Source: Xylona heveae TC161 (taxonomy: Eukaryota; Ascomycota; Xylonomycetes; Xylonales; Xylonaceae). From it: 64,000 nt of DNA. Below are positions 1 to 10,508 of this stretch, in pieces. Under the pieces are notes generated by a model. That model saw nothing but the letters and a program-made list of their open reading frames with translations, did not search any database and was not told the DNA's origin. The translations under genes were made by a program, and so were the position numbers. Where the stretch lies: positions 1,612,001-1,676,000 of the forward strand of contig NW_017264196.1 in the NCBI RefSeq assembly GCF_001619985.1, given 5' to 3'. Each line of letters begins with the position of its first letter. Positions within the stretch are counted from its first letter, which is position 1.

Positions 1-1310
1 CCTTTAATAAGAAGCATCAGAGGTTCCTTTACAAGGTGTCAAGCCACTAAGAAAAAGCTGTGATGGAATTAGATGCCAGGCATTTGTAAGTCGGTTACGT
101 GCTTGGTGTGTTGAAATATACCATGGAAGCAACGCTACCGTGACTTGGCAGAACCCTTCCGAGAATATGCCGCGTGGAAGGCACCACCGAGGGCACACTC
201 TACAGCCCGCTTGGGTGAAAAGGGAGTAGAGGCGCACGGCAGACTCCCAGAAGGGATGGACACGGGGGGTTTGGTTCTGCCGAAAAGAGATAATGATATT
301 CTTGCCCAATTGGCGCCAACTGGCGCTGGTGGGCGAGACCTTTCGGTTTGTCTATCAATTACACCATGGGAATATGAATCGTCAAGGGTCCCCATGCCGC
401 TCCGGGGAACCATTCGGCTCTAATATCATTGGATAGATGTACACATATGCGCTCTACGTAGCGGAGGAGTACTTACATTTATTCTATACAACCTTGTAGA
501 CCTCCTGTGAAGAGGATTGGCTCCGCCGACGCACAGCGCTTCCAGATAATCTCCTCACTTATTCAGCATATCACAGAGGTGGCGGATGTCTCGCCTCCAC
601 TCAAGATGTAAGAAGGAAACTGATTGACCGCATATCTTCCCCAAGATAGTCTTGGATTTTCATGAAAGTATCGAGTGCCATCAGTAGGTTCACCTTAGGG
701 CCAGAGCGGTTGAGTCATTGACGGAATTGCTCGGATCGATGGTTCGAAAAAGCAAATGAACAATACAGCCCGCCTCCAAGCTCGGCCAACCGTTCACTAA
801 CTCATAAAAGTTTTGAAAAATTGCTGTCAAGGTGTCGCAGTAGTTTCCAATGATTATTGAGGGCGCTCCTTGTATCTGAAGCTTTTCGGGATCAGGGTCC
901 CGGAATCGCGGGGGGGATATAATCTACTTTCCGTCTTACCCCGTATTTCCCCGCAATCTGCTCCCCTAGCGCCATCTTGTCTCTTTACGGTTCCCGCCAT
1001 GAAGCTTGGCACAAATATGGTCATTTCTACCAAAAAGCCCGATAGAATGTGAGAATGTTAGGCTTGACGAGCCGAACCTTTCCTCCCACTCACCGGCATG
1101 ACTATTGTTGAAGATCATCATCTTCTGAGAAGCACTTACTGATACTATCCAAGAAGAGCATCTGCATCATATCGGGAACGGTCAGTAGCATGATTGCCAT
1201 CCCGACGAACAACCGACCACTTTACTTTCCTAGGGCTTAAGAGAAGTCCTCATCATCTGCTTTATCACCGGCATCCAATCCAAGGAATTCCCGTACTGTC
1301 GGCGATCCCG
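1..1310. other. no recognisable gene
   Basis: Open frames on both strands overlap between about 4 and 423 (92-101 codons each), but none resembles a known family and none has convincing splice sites. From 424 to 1310 I see only unstructured mixed sequence; the last part is the 3' flank of the SET-domain gene on the minus strand. A gene reaching in from the left edge cannot be excluded. Confidence 0.4.
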
Positions 1311-2922
1311 CTAATAAGGTTTTCTGTTGTACCAATCGCGCGTCAGTCCTGTCATCCGTTGACCCTTGGTGCTACTAACCTCTTCCTCAAATTCCCGATA
1401 TGCCTGCGAGAGCAATTCCCATTCTAGGTCTCTTAGACGCGTAGCTTGATTCCAAGCCTGACTGCTTATCGGCAACTGCGCACGAGCCTCTCGGATCGCA
1501 TCCTCTGTCTCATACAGTCTTCGCAGCTGAGTCTCGACCCGGTCTTGTAGTAGGGCTAGAGCTCGTAACTGAAAAATGTCCCACAAGGGCTCAGCTTCAA
1601 GCAAACTCTTAAGACTGGTAATGTCCTCCAAATCGCTGCCTTTCCAAAACGCTTGCAATTCTCTTCCACCATCATTCGTCTGGAGAACCTTGAACTCCAG
1701 CCCATCTTCTTCATTTACACAAACGAGCCAAATGAATTCGCTCTCCCATTTCGTCTTTCCTTCCCTTATAAAGAGGCGAAAACCCGGTGGTGTTTTACAG
1801 ACAGCTTGTTTGGCCGGTTTCAAGGGATCATCGTCTGGAATATCAAGTTGCAGGAAAAGTTCTCTTGCATTCTTCATTGTGTCTTCGATGAAGCCATAAG
1901 AAAACAGCATTTCGCATGCACCTTTCTCATCACCGTACCTGTGTGATCATTAATTTTCCAAAACGTGTCCGACCATTTGCTCACTTACGTTATATTCACT
2001 TCATCACCGGGTCTGAGATGCTTTCCATCGCGGAGCAACAAGACGGCATTACCATCCCCGTCTGTCTCATAAGCCGCAATAGTCTCCTCTCCAGATGCAT
2101 GATTGGCCATGTCAAGGCACGGCACCATTGAGTCGCCGGTTCCCGGCAGTTGCAACGCTCGTGAGCGATACATGGAGTCCACTTGCTTCCAATCATCAAG
2201 CGAGAGAAGGCCGGTCTTTGCATCCCACCAGCACTTCTTGCACCACGGAATCGATTCCGTGCATGAACGTAGATTCTCAAATTCGCGCGAGAGACTCTTA
2301 ACTTTCGCGTTGGTAGCCGCTTCCAAGGAAGTTCCTGTTAGTAAAAGTCTTTCCTCATCTGTCCACTCCGAGGGCAAGGGCGTCAATGGGATATATTTCA
2401 CATAGCTAGAAAAAGTTCCCAGTCAATGATTTTACTCTCCGTCTTCCAAGACTTTTGCTTACTCTGACCAGCCATTGGAGACACCAATCTTTTCCTCAAT
2501 GTCGGGGCATGCAATTGTGCATTGCATAAGAAGGAAAACAAGGATGGCTCCTCTGGATGTCTAATATCATTCCGGTCAGATAGATAGTACCAAATGAAAT
2601 GCTCCAAAGGGAAATTTACTCTGCCGTAATCGCCGAGTGCTCCAAGGACTTCTTGCAAGTGTTGGTCGGATTTTGCAAAATTGTATACGCCTTCAAGCGA
2701 AAGAACCATCTCTCGAGGGATAGTCATCAGTGGCTCGGGATCTTGATCAATAATATCTTTTGTCGCAAATACTGCAGACCCTTTTGGGCCCGTTGTTTTT
2801 ACCTCAACATCATGAAAGCTGATATCTCGAAGTCGAGCCCATGAAACCAGCGTCTCAATAGGCAATTTTAGCCAGCCACTACCACTCTCTCCAGGATCTG
2901 AGCTCTTGCCACTTCTTATCAT
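1311..2922 (-). CDS. SET-domain protein lysine methyltransferase (Rubisco-LSMT/SETD6-like)
   Basis: Three coding blocks. The first (from ATG at 2922) carries the N-terminal SET strand (GSAVFATKDI). The second (to 1989) carries the iSET region and the NH motif in CLDMANHASGEE. The third (1938 to 1311) holds YGDEKGACEMLFSYGF, the SAM and lysine-channel part with the catalytic tyrosine, followed by the helical substrate-binding tail of this family. Intron 1939-1988 is clear (GTAAGT donor, CACAG acceptor) and restores the ITYGDEKG motif exactly. Family knowledge: such enzymes methylate ribosomal or other proteins using S-adenosylmethionine; the substrate cannot be read here. Oddity: the junction of blocks one and two near 2400-2480 is not resolved. 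The good-looking intron (GTAAGC donor, CTAG acceptor) joins out of frame, so a weak splice site or a one-base frameshift is involved. Length is about 490 residues, usual for the group. Confidence 0.85.
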
Positions 2923-3250
2923 TGTTCTCTAAGCAATGACTTTTTCCCTTTCCCCTTCGCAAAGTTGTCGGACCGTTTCTGTACTTTTAAAAAAGGTCCT
3001 GTAGTTTCTATTCTGGTAGTACTGTGTAGAGGACAGCCCGTGGAGGAAACTCTTTGCGCTACTCGTATACGGCAGCTTTACGCGAACGGTCCCTTAACCT
3101 TTTTGGAGACGCCACGGCAATACCCCAGGTTCCCCCTCCAATGACATCAACATAAACGAATAGGTCGAGGGACGTCCAGTAATCACTTTCGTAAAGCCGA
3201 GGAATTGTTGAACAACCATTAACCAATCCAAGAAATCCTTTATATCAATC
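2923..3250. promoter_or_regulatory. divergent promoter interval
   Basis: This 328-bp gap separates the minus-strand SET gene from the plus-strand small mitochondrial-type gene and must hold both promoters. No binding site stands out. Confidence 0.45.
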
Positions 3251-3635
3251 ATGATGCGTTACATAACATCTATCTCCCGCACAACATCTAGGTGCGCCTT
3301 GGCTTCGAAGCGAAGATTTTCGACTACGACGACTCTTCGTCTTGGAAAAGACGAGACTGACAGGAAACACGCCACGGATAAATCAGACACCCTTGATGTC
3401 CAATCTGAGGCCGTAGCTAGAGGGAAATCCAGCAGAGAGGCTGGCGGTCCCCAGAACAATGCTACGAGCGAAAAAGACCTGAATCGAAGCAATAAAAGGG
3501 CCAAGGAGGAACATCCAAAAGCTCCAGAGCCTGTGATTGGTATGAATGATGAGAGAGGCACCGTATGTCCAACTTCGTGTCCTATTTAAATCTCATCTAT
3601 ATTTGATGCTTATGCTTCCATAGAAAGGCCATTAG
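3251..3635 (+). CDS. small conserved mitochondrial-type protein
   Basis: Exon 1 is 3251-3562 and exon 2 is 3624-3635, joined by a 61-bp intron (GTATGT donor, ATAG acceptor, phase 0). The second exon adds only Lys-Gly-His before the stop, giving 107 residues ending MNDERGTKGH. The N-terminus is rich in Arg, Ser and Thr with no acid (RRFSTTTTLRLG), as in a mitochondrial presequence; the rest is charged and probably disordered. I recall the ending (APEPVIGMNDERG..GH) as conserved in small fungal proteins of unknown function. Mitochondrial location is inferred from the presequence only. No function is proposed. Confidence 0.7.
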
Positions 3636-3887
3636 CCGATCAAGATCGCCGTGCTAGGGTCCAAGAACTTGCAAACAAAGAACAGAGACATTGAGAAGAA
3701 AATGGACAAACTCTCTCAAATTTGTACAAATACCGACAAGATGCAGTTTATGCTGTATAGTATGGTCTATCTCAAAGAAACGCATAATCTTTAGGGGTCT
3801 GTTTAAGAGCTCAAACTTTTCCGACTTTAAAAGACAATATCTGCAAATAAGGTAGTTAGCATATTATTAGCATGTCAATTATGGGGT
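3636..3887. other. convergent 3' flanks
   Basis: AT-rich 252-bp gap between two convergent genes. Nothing else is seen. Confidence 0.4.
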
Positions 3888-5557
3888 TCAACCCACATCA
3901 TTTTTTCCGACCGCGACAATATCATCTTCTCCGACCCTTGTGCCTCCTGATCCTTCGGTGTAAGCAATGGGTGCATCGCCCATAACTTTTCGCGCCACAT
4001 CTTTGACGGTGGAGTTTCTAAAATTCGCGATTAGCAAACGAACCAAGAAAGTAACCATATATTACACTGTACTTTTTGACTAGAACACAATCCCGGAAAA
4101 CGGCATTTGAGCCTGCCGTTCCTGAAGCAAATGTATGCACGTTTCTCACGGGGAAAACGGGGACCAATCCAAGTAATTCTGATGCTCGCGAGAGCACTTG
4201 CACAACACCCGTGGACCCAAAGCGATACAGCACCATATCCTTGAGATTTTCGATTCGTCTGTCCAGATGTAAGAAAGATGTCCGGTATTACATGGCATGC
4301 AATATTGTGTTCTTACTGTTTTAATTTTTCATCCATTTCTTTCAGCCCACCCCCAGTAGGGTCACCCATCTCGATTAGATCTTCTCTAGTGTCAACAAAT
4401 TCGCTACCTTCGGTATATTTCACAAAATTCTGCTTCGCAAGTCTGCGCAAAAAGACCTCGGAGATAGCAGAGCATAAAACTATTGATTTTGGATCTTGCA
4501 TCTTCGCGATTTTGCTGACGTTCTGAAAAAGGTCAGCAATAACGGACTACAATAAGATGCAAAAGAGAAGGATTTTACCTTGTCTGCATCTGGATGGTCA
4601 ATCTTGTTCAATGCGAGGACTGTCGGGAATTTTTCATCTGTGAACGTATTCACAACTTGCTCTATAGTTTCATCGGACCAATGCTCTAGCGGCTCCTTCA
4701 AGCCAAGCTTGTCCAAAACGCGGGCAATAGTCTGTGAAGTACTGCCATAACCAGAAAACTGGCCTTGTAGCGTCTCTACAGCGTTTGCCTCTACAGGATG
4801 TCTTAGCATGGATCTTTTGGTCCGTCATTATTGAACTTACTAATGGCGACATGTCGCCGTTTTATTGAACCCCTGCTATCAGTCAGCAATCTCCCTCAAC
4901 CACTAGGGATTGCTCTTCGAACCATTTTTGCATCAAATTGCCTTGAATCCACCGCACAATCTCAGATCGTAACCAAGCAACATCCTGCGAGGGATCATAT
5001 CCACGGGTAGCCTTCCCTATACGGAAGTTGACTTAGTCTGACACTCTATGTGCTTCTCAATTCGAGAGTTCCACCCACCTTCAGCATCTGTCGTTCCACT
5101 CACGTCCACGACGTGAATGAGGGCATCTGCATGTCTGAGATCGTCTAAGAACTTGTTTCCCAGGCCCCTGCCTTCATGCGCGCCAGGGACAAGCCCTGCG
5201 ACATCTAAAAGTTCAATTGGTACCGAACGCAGTCCATCTAAGCAAGCACCATAATTTGGTTTACATCTGCCTGACACATTGAAACGAGCGCATGCGCAAG
5301 GAATTTGTAGGTAGCCAATGGCGCGCTGAGGGTCGATTGTGGTGAAACTGGAACTCTGGTAAGAGGTAGAAAGTCTATGAGGATATAATACGCTTACGGA
5401 AAGTTTCCTGTTGATTTACAGTTAGCAGTGTTGCAATATCAGCGGGGCATTTCCTCTACTCGCCAACTTTTGAACTGGCGTCTGTAAGACTATTTAAAGT
5501 TGTAGATTTCCCAGAGGAGGGTTTTCCGACTAAACCAACAAGAGGATCTCGGGGCAT
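3888..5557 (-). CDS. Obg/YchF-type GTPase with C-terminal TGS domain
   Basis: The N-terminus [19 protein letters not shown] is a G1/Walker A loop; VGNFPFTTIDP is G2; [20 protein letters not shown] is G3; [12 protein letters not shown] is G4 (NKxD). The cysteine pattern [17 protein letters not shown] is that of the archaeal-like YchF relatives (I recall S. pombe C428.15), not OLA1 itself. The C-terminus ([13 protein letters not shown]...[10 protein letters not shown]) is a TGS domain. The gene is unusually fragmented: exon 1 5464-5557, exon 2 only 10 nt (5398-5407), exon 3 5079-5347, exon 4 4923-5016, exon 5 only 32 nt (4841-4872), exon 6 starting at 4790, then further exons to the stop at 3888. 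Intron 1 has a GC donor (GCGAGT) and a CAACAG acceptor. All these joins keep frame and rebuild the conserved G2 motif. Members act on ribosomes; the target here is unknown. Confidence 0.88.
5398..5407 (-). other. 10-nt microexon of the GTPase gene
   Basis: The exon GAAACTTTCC lies between a GC-AG intron (5408-5463, branch site CTAAC, acceptor CAACAG) and a GT-AG intron (5348-5397, GTAAGC donor, TTCCAG acceptor). With one base from exon 1 and one from exon 3 it encodes Gly-Asn-Phe-Pro, the conserved G2 start. No other splice pair found gives this motif. Confidence 0.8.
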
Positions 5558-6335
5558 ATTAACGTAAACGATGAGGGGTATTAAAGAGAGTGGCTGAAGG
5601 GAAGATTTCACAGAATAGGGCGCGAAAAAAGAATCGGTGATGTCGTTTCGGTCAAACTTCCGATCTCATGCCACTTGTGGTTTATCGATAAGTTTTATGC
5701 ATAAATGGTTTATTTAGCCGCCCGAATTTCTTACTACGTCAGGGTCTGACCAACCACGATCTTAAAACCTAACCTCCGACATACTTCAATTGACTTTTAT
5801 TGTGCTTCAACGGTTGGATTGGCCCCTCAAATACTTAGTTCTGCATGTTTAACGCCATTTAGCTATTATACTGCCCAATTGCAGTTGGAAAAAAAGTAAA
5901 AATTTCTTTCGTCCGATGTCCCAGCGTTGTTCACGTTCGTTCCCATACCGTGAAGTACTCCTCAATTGCTTTCGTTGATTAAAAACCATTGAACTTTGCT
6001 TGAAACTGAATGCAGCTTGGGCTTTATCCGTCGTCCTGTCAATTTTCACAGATTCGTACTGGCAGATGATCGAGCTTGCTCAACGATTTGTAACATGAAG
6101 GGGTTTCAATGCCTTCTATTCCCAAATCTGTCCGCCAAAGGGGTCTTTCATCCTCCACGACGCTTGTCATTGTCCACGTGTCATTGTGTCTTCTGCATCT
6201 GCTCTGTTCCCCTGGATTTTGAATATTTATGTTAATTTCAAAGTGACAAACTGACTTCTCTGGCAAGCCAGTAACTACCCGAGTGTTGGACTTCTTTATA
6301 CCTACCCCCAAAGCGCATACTGAGCCAGTCTCAAT
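5558..6335. promoter_or_regulatory. divergent intergenic region
   Basis: This 778-bp gap separates the GTPase gene (-) from the secreted-protein gene (+). An open frame antisense at 6039-6437 overlaps the next gene and lacks coding character. No defined site was recognised. Confidence 0.4.
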
Positions 6336-7138
6336 ATGATTATTGGATTGTTTCTGTGCATTCTGGCGGCCACTGCCAATGCTGGACCAATTCTCTCGGA
6401 CGGATCTAGCCAGAAGATTATCGGCGATACTCACCATCTAAATGAGGAACATCATCCCGAACAGATCTTCTTACACTCTAGTAATTCCACGACAATCAAT
6501 GTAAGTTAACGCGTTGACTATGGAACTAGAGCTAAGAAGTAAAGTTCGATGATATTATTGCCACCAACGGGGTTGCCAAAATCCACTCTCCGTATCACAA
6601 TCTCGAGTTCTCCGCCTTCTCTATTATTGCGCCTAATCATCCAGCGCTCAGGGGCAGAATCTCGGAGAATGACCGGAACTCAGCCGTGTCGGCTCCCAAT
6701 GCATTGATAGGCTCCCGCTATCATGAGTCCAATAGGTCGGACGATTCTCCCGCATCTTTCGGAATGCAATCGAAATCGAAGTCCGATTCAGGGCTCTTGC
6801 CGTATTTTGACCTTTTAACCTTCTGGATCAAACCTTTAGATGCTCCGCCTCCTGGAACCACCATCCATGTCCGCGGTCACAGGTATGATTATGATGCAGA
6901 GAAAAAGCCACTCGAATGGCATGTTGATTTCATTGTTGGGTATCACGAACCCTTTCTTGTAAAGATTGAGGAGTTCTCAGGAAAGAAATGGGACAAGCTA
7001 AAGAAGGTCGAAATGTGGGCAAACTTTGGACTGGCTAAACTCGACTGGGAATTCTGTGTTGATGACCTCGAGGTCCAATTCTACAGAGACGAAGCTGCCG
7101 AGGTATGTGCTGCATGGTACTCTCAATTCTTAGGCTAA
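6336..7138 (+). CDS. secreted protein of unknown function
   Basis: Exon 1 (6336-6500) begins MIIGLFLCILAATANAGP, a typical signal peptide with cleavage probably after ANA. The intron 6501-6544 (44 bp, GTAAGT donor, AAAG acceptor) is short but keeps frame. Exon 2 runs to a stop at 7138, giving about 252 residues. The mature part has a conserved-looking block (SAFSIIAPNHPALRGRISEN) and a hydrophilic C-terminal half rich in Trp, Tyr and His. A GTATGT at 7102 with a later CTAG could make a small extra intron and change the last few residues. I recognise similar secreted hypothetical proteins in Eurotiomycetes but no domain. A role outside the cell or in the wall is inferred from the signal peptide alone. 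Confidence 0.75.
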
Positions 7139-7511
7139 TTATATTTCAAAACTAGCTTTGATAGGCACATGGGCAGATTGTGTATAGCTATTGACTTGCG
7201 GGTCGAGTAAAAGTATGATCGTTTACGCCGATTTCACATATCCGTTATTTTACAAAAAGTTTTGATGTCGGATCTTCCAACTTCTAAAAACTACTTAAGA
7301 AATCTGCAAGGGCCGCAAGGAGAATATCTTCGTGCATTGCTTGATTCACTTAATGAACTAATCATAATTAATGCAATTCAACTGATCTGTGCATTATGCT
7401 TTTCATGATTATCTACAATGCCCCGTTTCTAAATAATCAAAACAGAAAGCAGAAAGCGAAACCCGCTGCGTAAACATCGTAAAAAAAAGAAAATATAAAA
7501 ATACATAGAAA
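7139..7511. other. convergent 3' flanks
   Basis: AT-rich 373-bp gap between two convergent genes, with A-rich runs near 7480-7500. Nothing else is seen. Confidence 0.4.
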
Positions 7512-8226
7512 TTATGCAGCCTGGTCGGAGTTCAGAGCGTCATACTGGCCATCGCCACTGACGCCCTTCTGGCGCGGTCCGCCAGCAGCATCAGGGCCAC
7601 TCTCGGCGGCGGCACGCTGGAACTTGGCTTCAGCCAGTCTACCAGGATCATTCTTACCGCCAATATCGGAGGTGAAACTGGCGTTATACTTCGAATCGCT
7701 GTCAAAGCCACCCTCTCTCAAGTTCACTCCCTTGGGCTTAGTCTCGCCAGTAGCAAAATCAACCGCTATGGACGAAGGGGCAGTTCCCACGTTCTGGGGA
7801 CCCTTTGACTGAGATGTCTGCTGCGAGCCACTTTGAGTCTGGCGAGACCCGGCGGAGGGCGCAGCATCAAGCTTCGTCGCGGCAGAGGTATCAGTGGTGT
7901 TGGCGGTGGTGGATGCGGCATTCACGCCGGACGGGTTCGCAGAAGGGTTCGAGGCAAAAGAGCCGCCGCCGCGGACGCTCTCGCCAGCAAGAGAGTCTGA
8001 AACAACAGTTCCAGGCTTCTCCAGAGTGGGGTTCTCGAAGCGCTCGGGGTCAGAAGTGACCTATTGCTCATCACAGTTAGAACCGGTCTTTGTGAACAGT
8101 GCAACACCTTCAAGAGGTGGTATTTCTCATGTATAGTAATATGCAGGAATGCAGGCTGATTGAATTCGGAGGGGGTTAAGCAAATAGATCTTATTCACTC
8201 ACCTTGGTTCCTGCAGAGCTAGGCAT
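7512..8226 (-). CDS. small hydrophilic, probably disordered protein
   Basis: Exon 1 (8203-8226) encodes MPSSAGTK; intron 8061-8202 (GTGAGT donor, AATAG acceptor) is phase 0; exon 2 is 7512-8060. The product has 190 residues, almost no large hydrophobics, and is rich in Ser, Ala, Gly, Asp and Gln. The C-terminal half (VNLREGGFDSDSKYNASF...DPGRLAEAKFQ) resembles a family of small Pezizomycotina proteins of unknown function. The composition is hydrophilin-like, so a stress or spore role is possible but only inferred. A second small hydrophilic gene follows on the same strand at 9278; I do not see clear homology between the two. Confidence 0.75.
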
Positions 8227-9277
8227 TTTTCTTGTATTTGGTTTGGCGTTTAGGATGTTAAGAGGGTGGAAAGATATTGATATTCGTTTTTTGTTGTTAG
8301 TGCGTAGATATAGCAAAGATGCTAGAAGATGCTCAAGGGGAATATATTCTGAACAATCAATACAAAGGTTGAATGTGTCTCATTTATATATTGTGCACAG
8401 TAAGAACTAGAGAAGATTTCATTTCACACATAATATGTATTACGGTGACAGAATGCTGCTATCATCATTACATCACTCTCACGATTTGCCTCAAAGTGAG
8501 GTTATCTGTAGGTAAGTAGTTATGTTGTGCTCACAAGGAGTGAGAGGGCAGGTATACTTGCTGTCCAGTACCCTGCTGGTACCGCCCGGTTCCGAGACGA
8601 GGACCGGGGGAATCACATCGGAAAATGAAATATCGATCGAAAATTCGCCATCTTCTGCATGTTTCCGGGTGCCTCGTCAGCTCCTCTCGGCCCCACCACG
8701 ATTAGGCCCACTCTGACATTTCCGCTATCAATGCTGGTACGGAGTAGATTTTCCAATATAATTCTAGTGGGGCCACTCTGATCAGCAGAAAATTCGAATC
8801 TGCTGGAAGAACAGGACACTCGTGACATTGTTTTCTCAGCCCAGTCTTCTATTTGAAATCGGTCTCTTGATAGAGTGCTGTTCGAAATATACTGTACCTA
8901 ACATATAGTCCACCATCCACTGAGAATTGCGTGTTGCCCTAGAATAGGTTTAATTCATTATGCCGTACCAACCCTCACCAAATTCTCCAATTGGAGCGAG
9001 TTCGGGCAATTTGCCGAAATTCAAGTCTTCTCAAAAAGACGTCATATTAGCACAATTTTCACACCAAGCTTAATTTGGAATTGGTTCGTGTTCACAATGA
9101 ATACAAATTGCTCTTATGTTGCAGTTGTTCTATCAGAATGACTTTTTTTTTAATTGAGAAAAGTCAAGAGCACCGAGAAATGCTGAAGACCCTAATAATA
9201 CATGGAAGTCGTAAAACTCGTAAAAATCAACCCATCCTAGCTCCTATGCAAAATCTCGAAAGAACATAGCGGGGTAT
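8227..9277. other. intergenic, no gene seen
   Basis: This holds the promoter of the 7512-8226 gene and the 3' flank of the next one. One copy of the 9-mer TACGGAGTA lies at 8738-8746. Short open frames here show no family resemblance. Confidence 0.4.
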
Positions 9278-9571
9278 CTAGTGCTTCAGGGCGTCCTTGG
9301 GGAGACCCGTGAGGTTTTCCTTGCCCTCTCTGCCAGTGTTGGAGTTGGGGGCAGTGTTGATCTTGAACTCGTCACCGGAGACTCTCACGCTGCTGGGGCC
9401 GGTGGAGGGCTCATCAAGGCCGGTGCCGGTGGAACGACCACTCTCGACGGCGCCGGAGCCGACGTTGACCTTGGAGGCATCGGCGGAGTTCCAGTCAGAG
9501 GCAACCGGAGGCTCCTCAGGCAGAGGGAGGTTAGCCTGGCGCTCGTTGATGACGTTGGCCTTGGAAGACAT
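9278..9571 (-). CDS. small hydrophilic protein, 97 residues
   Basis: A single exon starting MSSKANVINERQANLPLPEE. The product is Ser, Gly, Thr and Asn rich with no hydrophobic segment, so it is probably soluble and disordered. The upstream region has a CRE-type site (TGACGTAA) and an E-box (CACGTG), and a pyrimidine/A-rich leader without introns is possible. This composition and promoter are typical of stress or conidial genes, but that is inference. I do not recognise the family. Confidence 0.65.
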   Translation of the reverse strand: MSSKANVINERQANLPLPEEPPVASDWNSADASKVNVGSGAVESGRSTGTGLDEPSTGPSSVRVSGDEFKINTAPNSNTGREGKENLTGLPKDALKH

Positions 9572-10508
9572 GGTGTATTTTGAGTTGGTTCTGTGATTTT
9601 ATGAGTATGTTTTACTCCAATTGCAATTCAAAAAATGTGAAACATACGGTTTAAAGAAAAGGAATTTGAGATTTGAGCGTGTGAGGAGAAGCTGAAGAGG
9701 CTTTTGGAAGTAAAGTTTGTTGGATGAAGGATAGAGTTGAATGGGACGGTGCATAGGCTCTCTTTAAATGCAGGAACAGGTGGATGGGAGGGTAGCGTCA
9801 ACGAGCAGTGACCTTCAGTGACGTAAGGCCGAAATAGGACGTGGGGTGGTGGGCAGTGGGTTGTGCACAGTCGTGTGGCACGTGATCTGACATATTATTG
9901 TGCCCTTTCAGTGATTTAAGTGGGTACTTTCATCCATTTTCTCCAACACATAACGTTATGTCGTCAAATATGATGAGATGGTGCCCCAGCAGTAGGTCGT
10001 CATCGTTGAACCTTGACTGTATTCAGCCTACTGGCCCACCCACTCTGAGAATGCTCTCGTTACTTGAGGAACGTAATGTGGAGCCTTCATTACGGAGTAT
10101 TCGAGGTATTATGCAGTACCTCGAGTACGTCAGATTGAAATGCACTTTGGAACCTTCCATGCCTTGTCCGAAACGTAAAAAGTATGAAGAGTAACACTAG
10201 CTTGGCCTGCGTTTCAGATAAAACCCCCCTCTCAATCGTTTTCTTACTGTACGATATAAAAACGCAGTATCTTTACGCACGTGACCACTCTGCATTTTGA
10301 AATTTTCCGTTTTTGAATGAATTCTACATCAACAACGTGGAAAGTTCAACAATGGGCAAGAGAATTTAATAAGAAAATTTTTTGATTATCCATTTCGAAT
10401 AATAAGAAGAGGGAATAAATGATGAACCTCTAATATGCACAAGTACACGATTTGCAACCCATTTGCGCCTTTTGATCCTGAGAATCCTGAGAACTACGAA
10501 CAGATAAC
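9572..10508. promoter_or_regulatory. upstream region of the 9571 gene and 3' flank of NHP2
   Basis: Contains the CRE-type site, a CACGTG and one TACGGAGTA copy at 10091-10099. No coding exon was recognised; the plus-strand open frame at 9898-10194 has no coding character. Confidence 0.4.
9819..9826. promoter_or_regulatory. CRE/ATF-type site TGACGTAA
   Basis: TGACGTAA about 250 bp upstream of the small hydrophilic gene at 9571. bZIP factors such as AtfA/Atf1 bind this sequence in stress and spore promoters. A CACGTG lies at 9879-9884. Motif match only. Confidence 0.35.

Noticed and set aside
145-423. 92-codon frames on both strands near the left edge
   Set aside because: No family resemblance and both strands are equally open, so no coding strand can be preferred.
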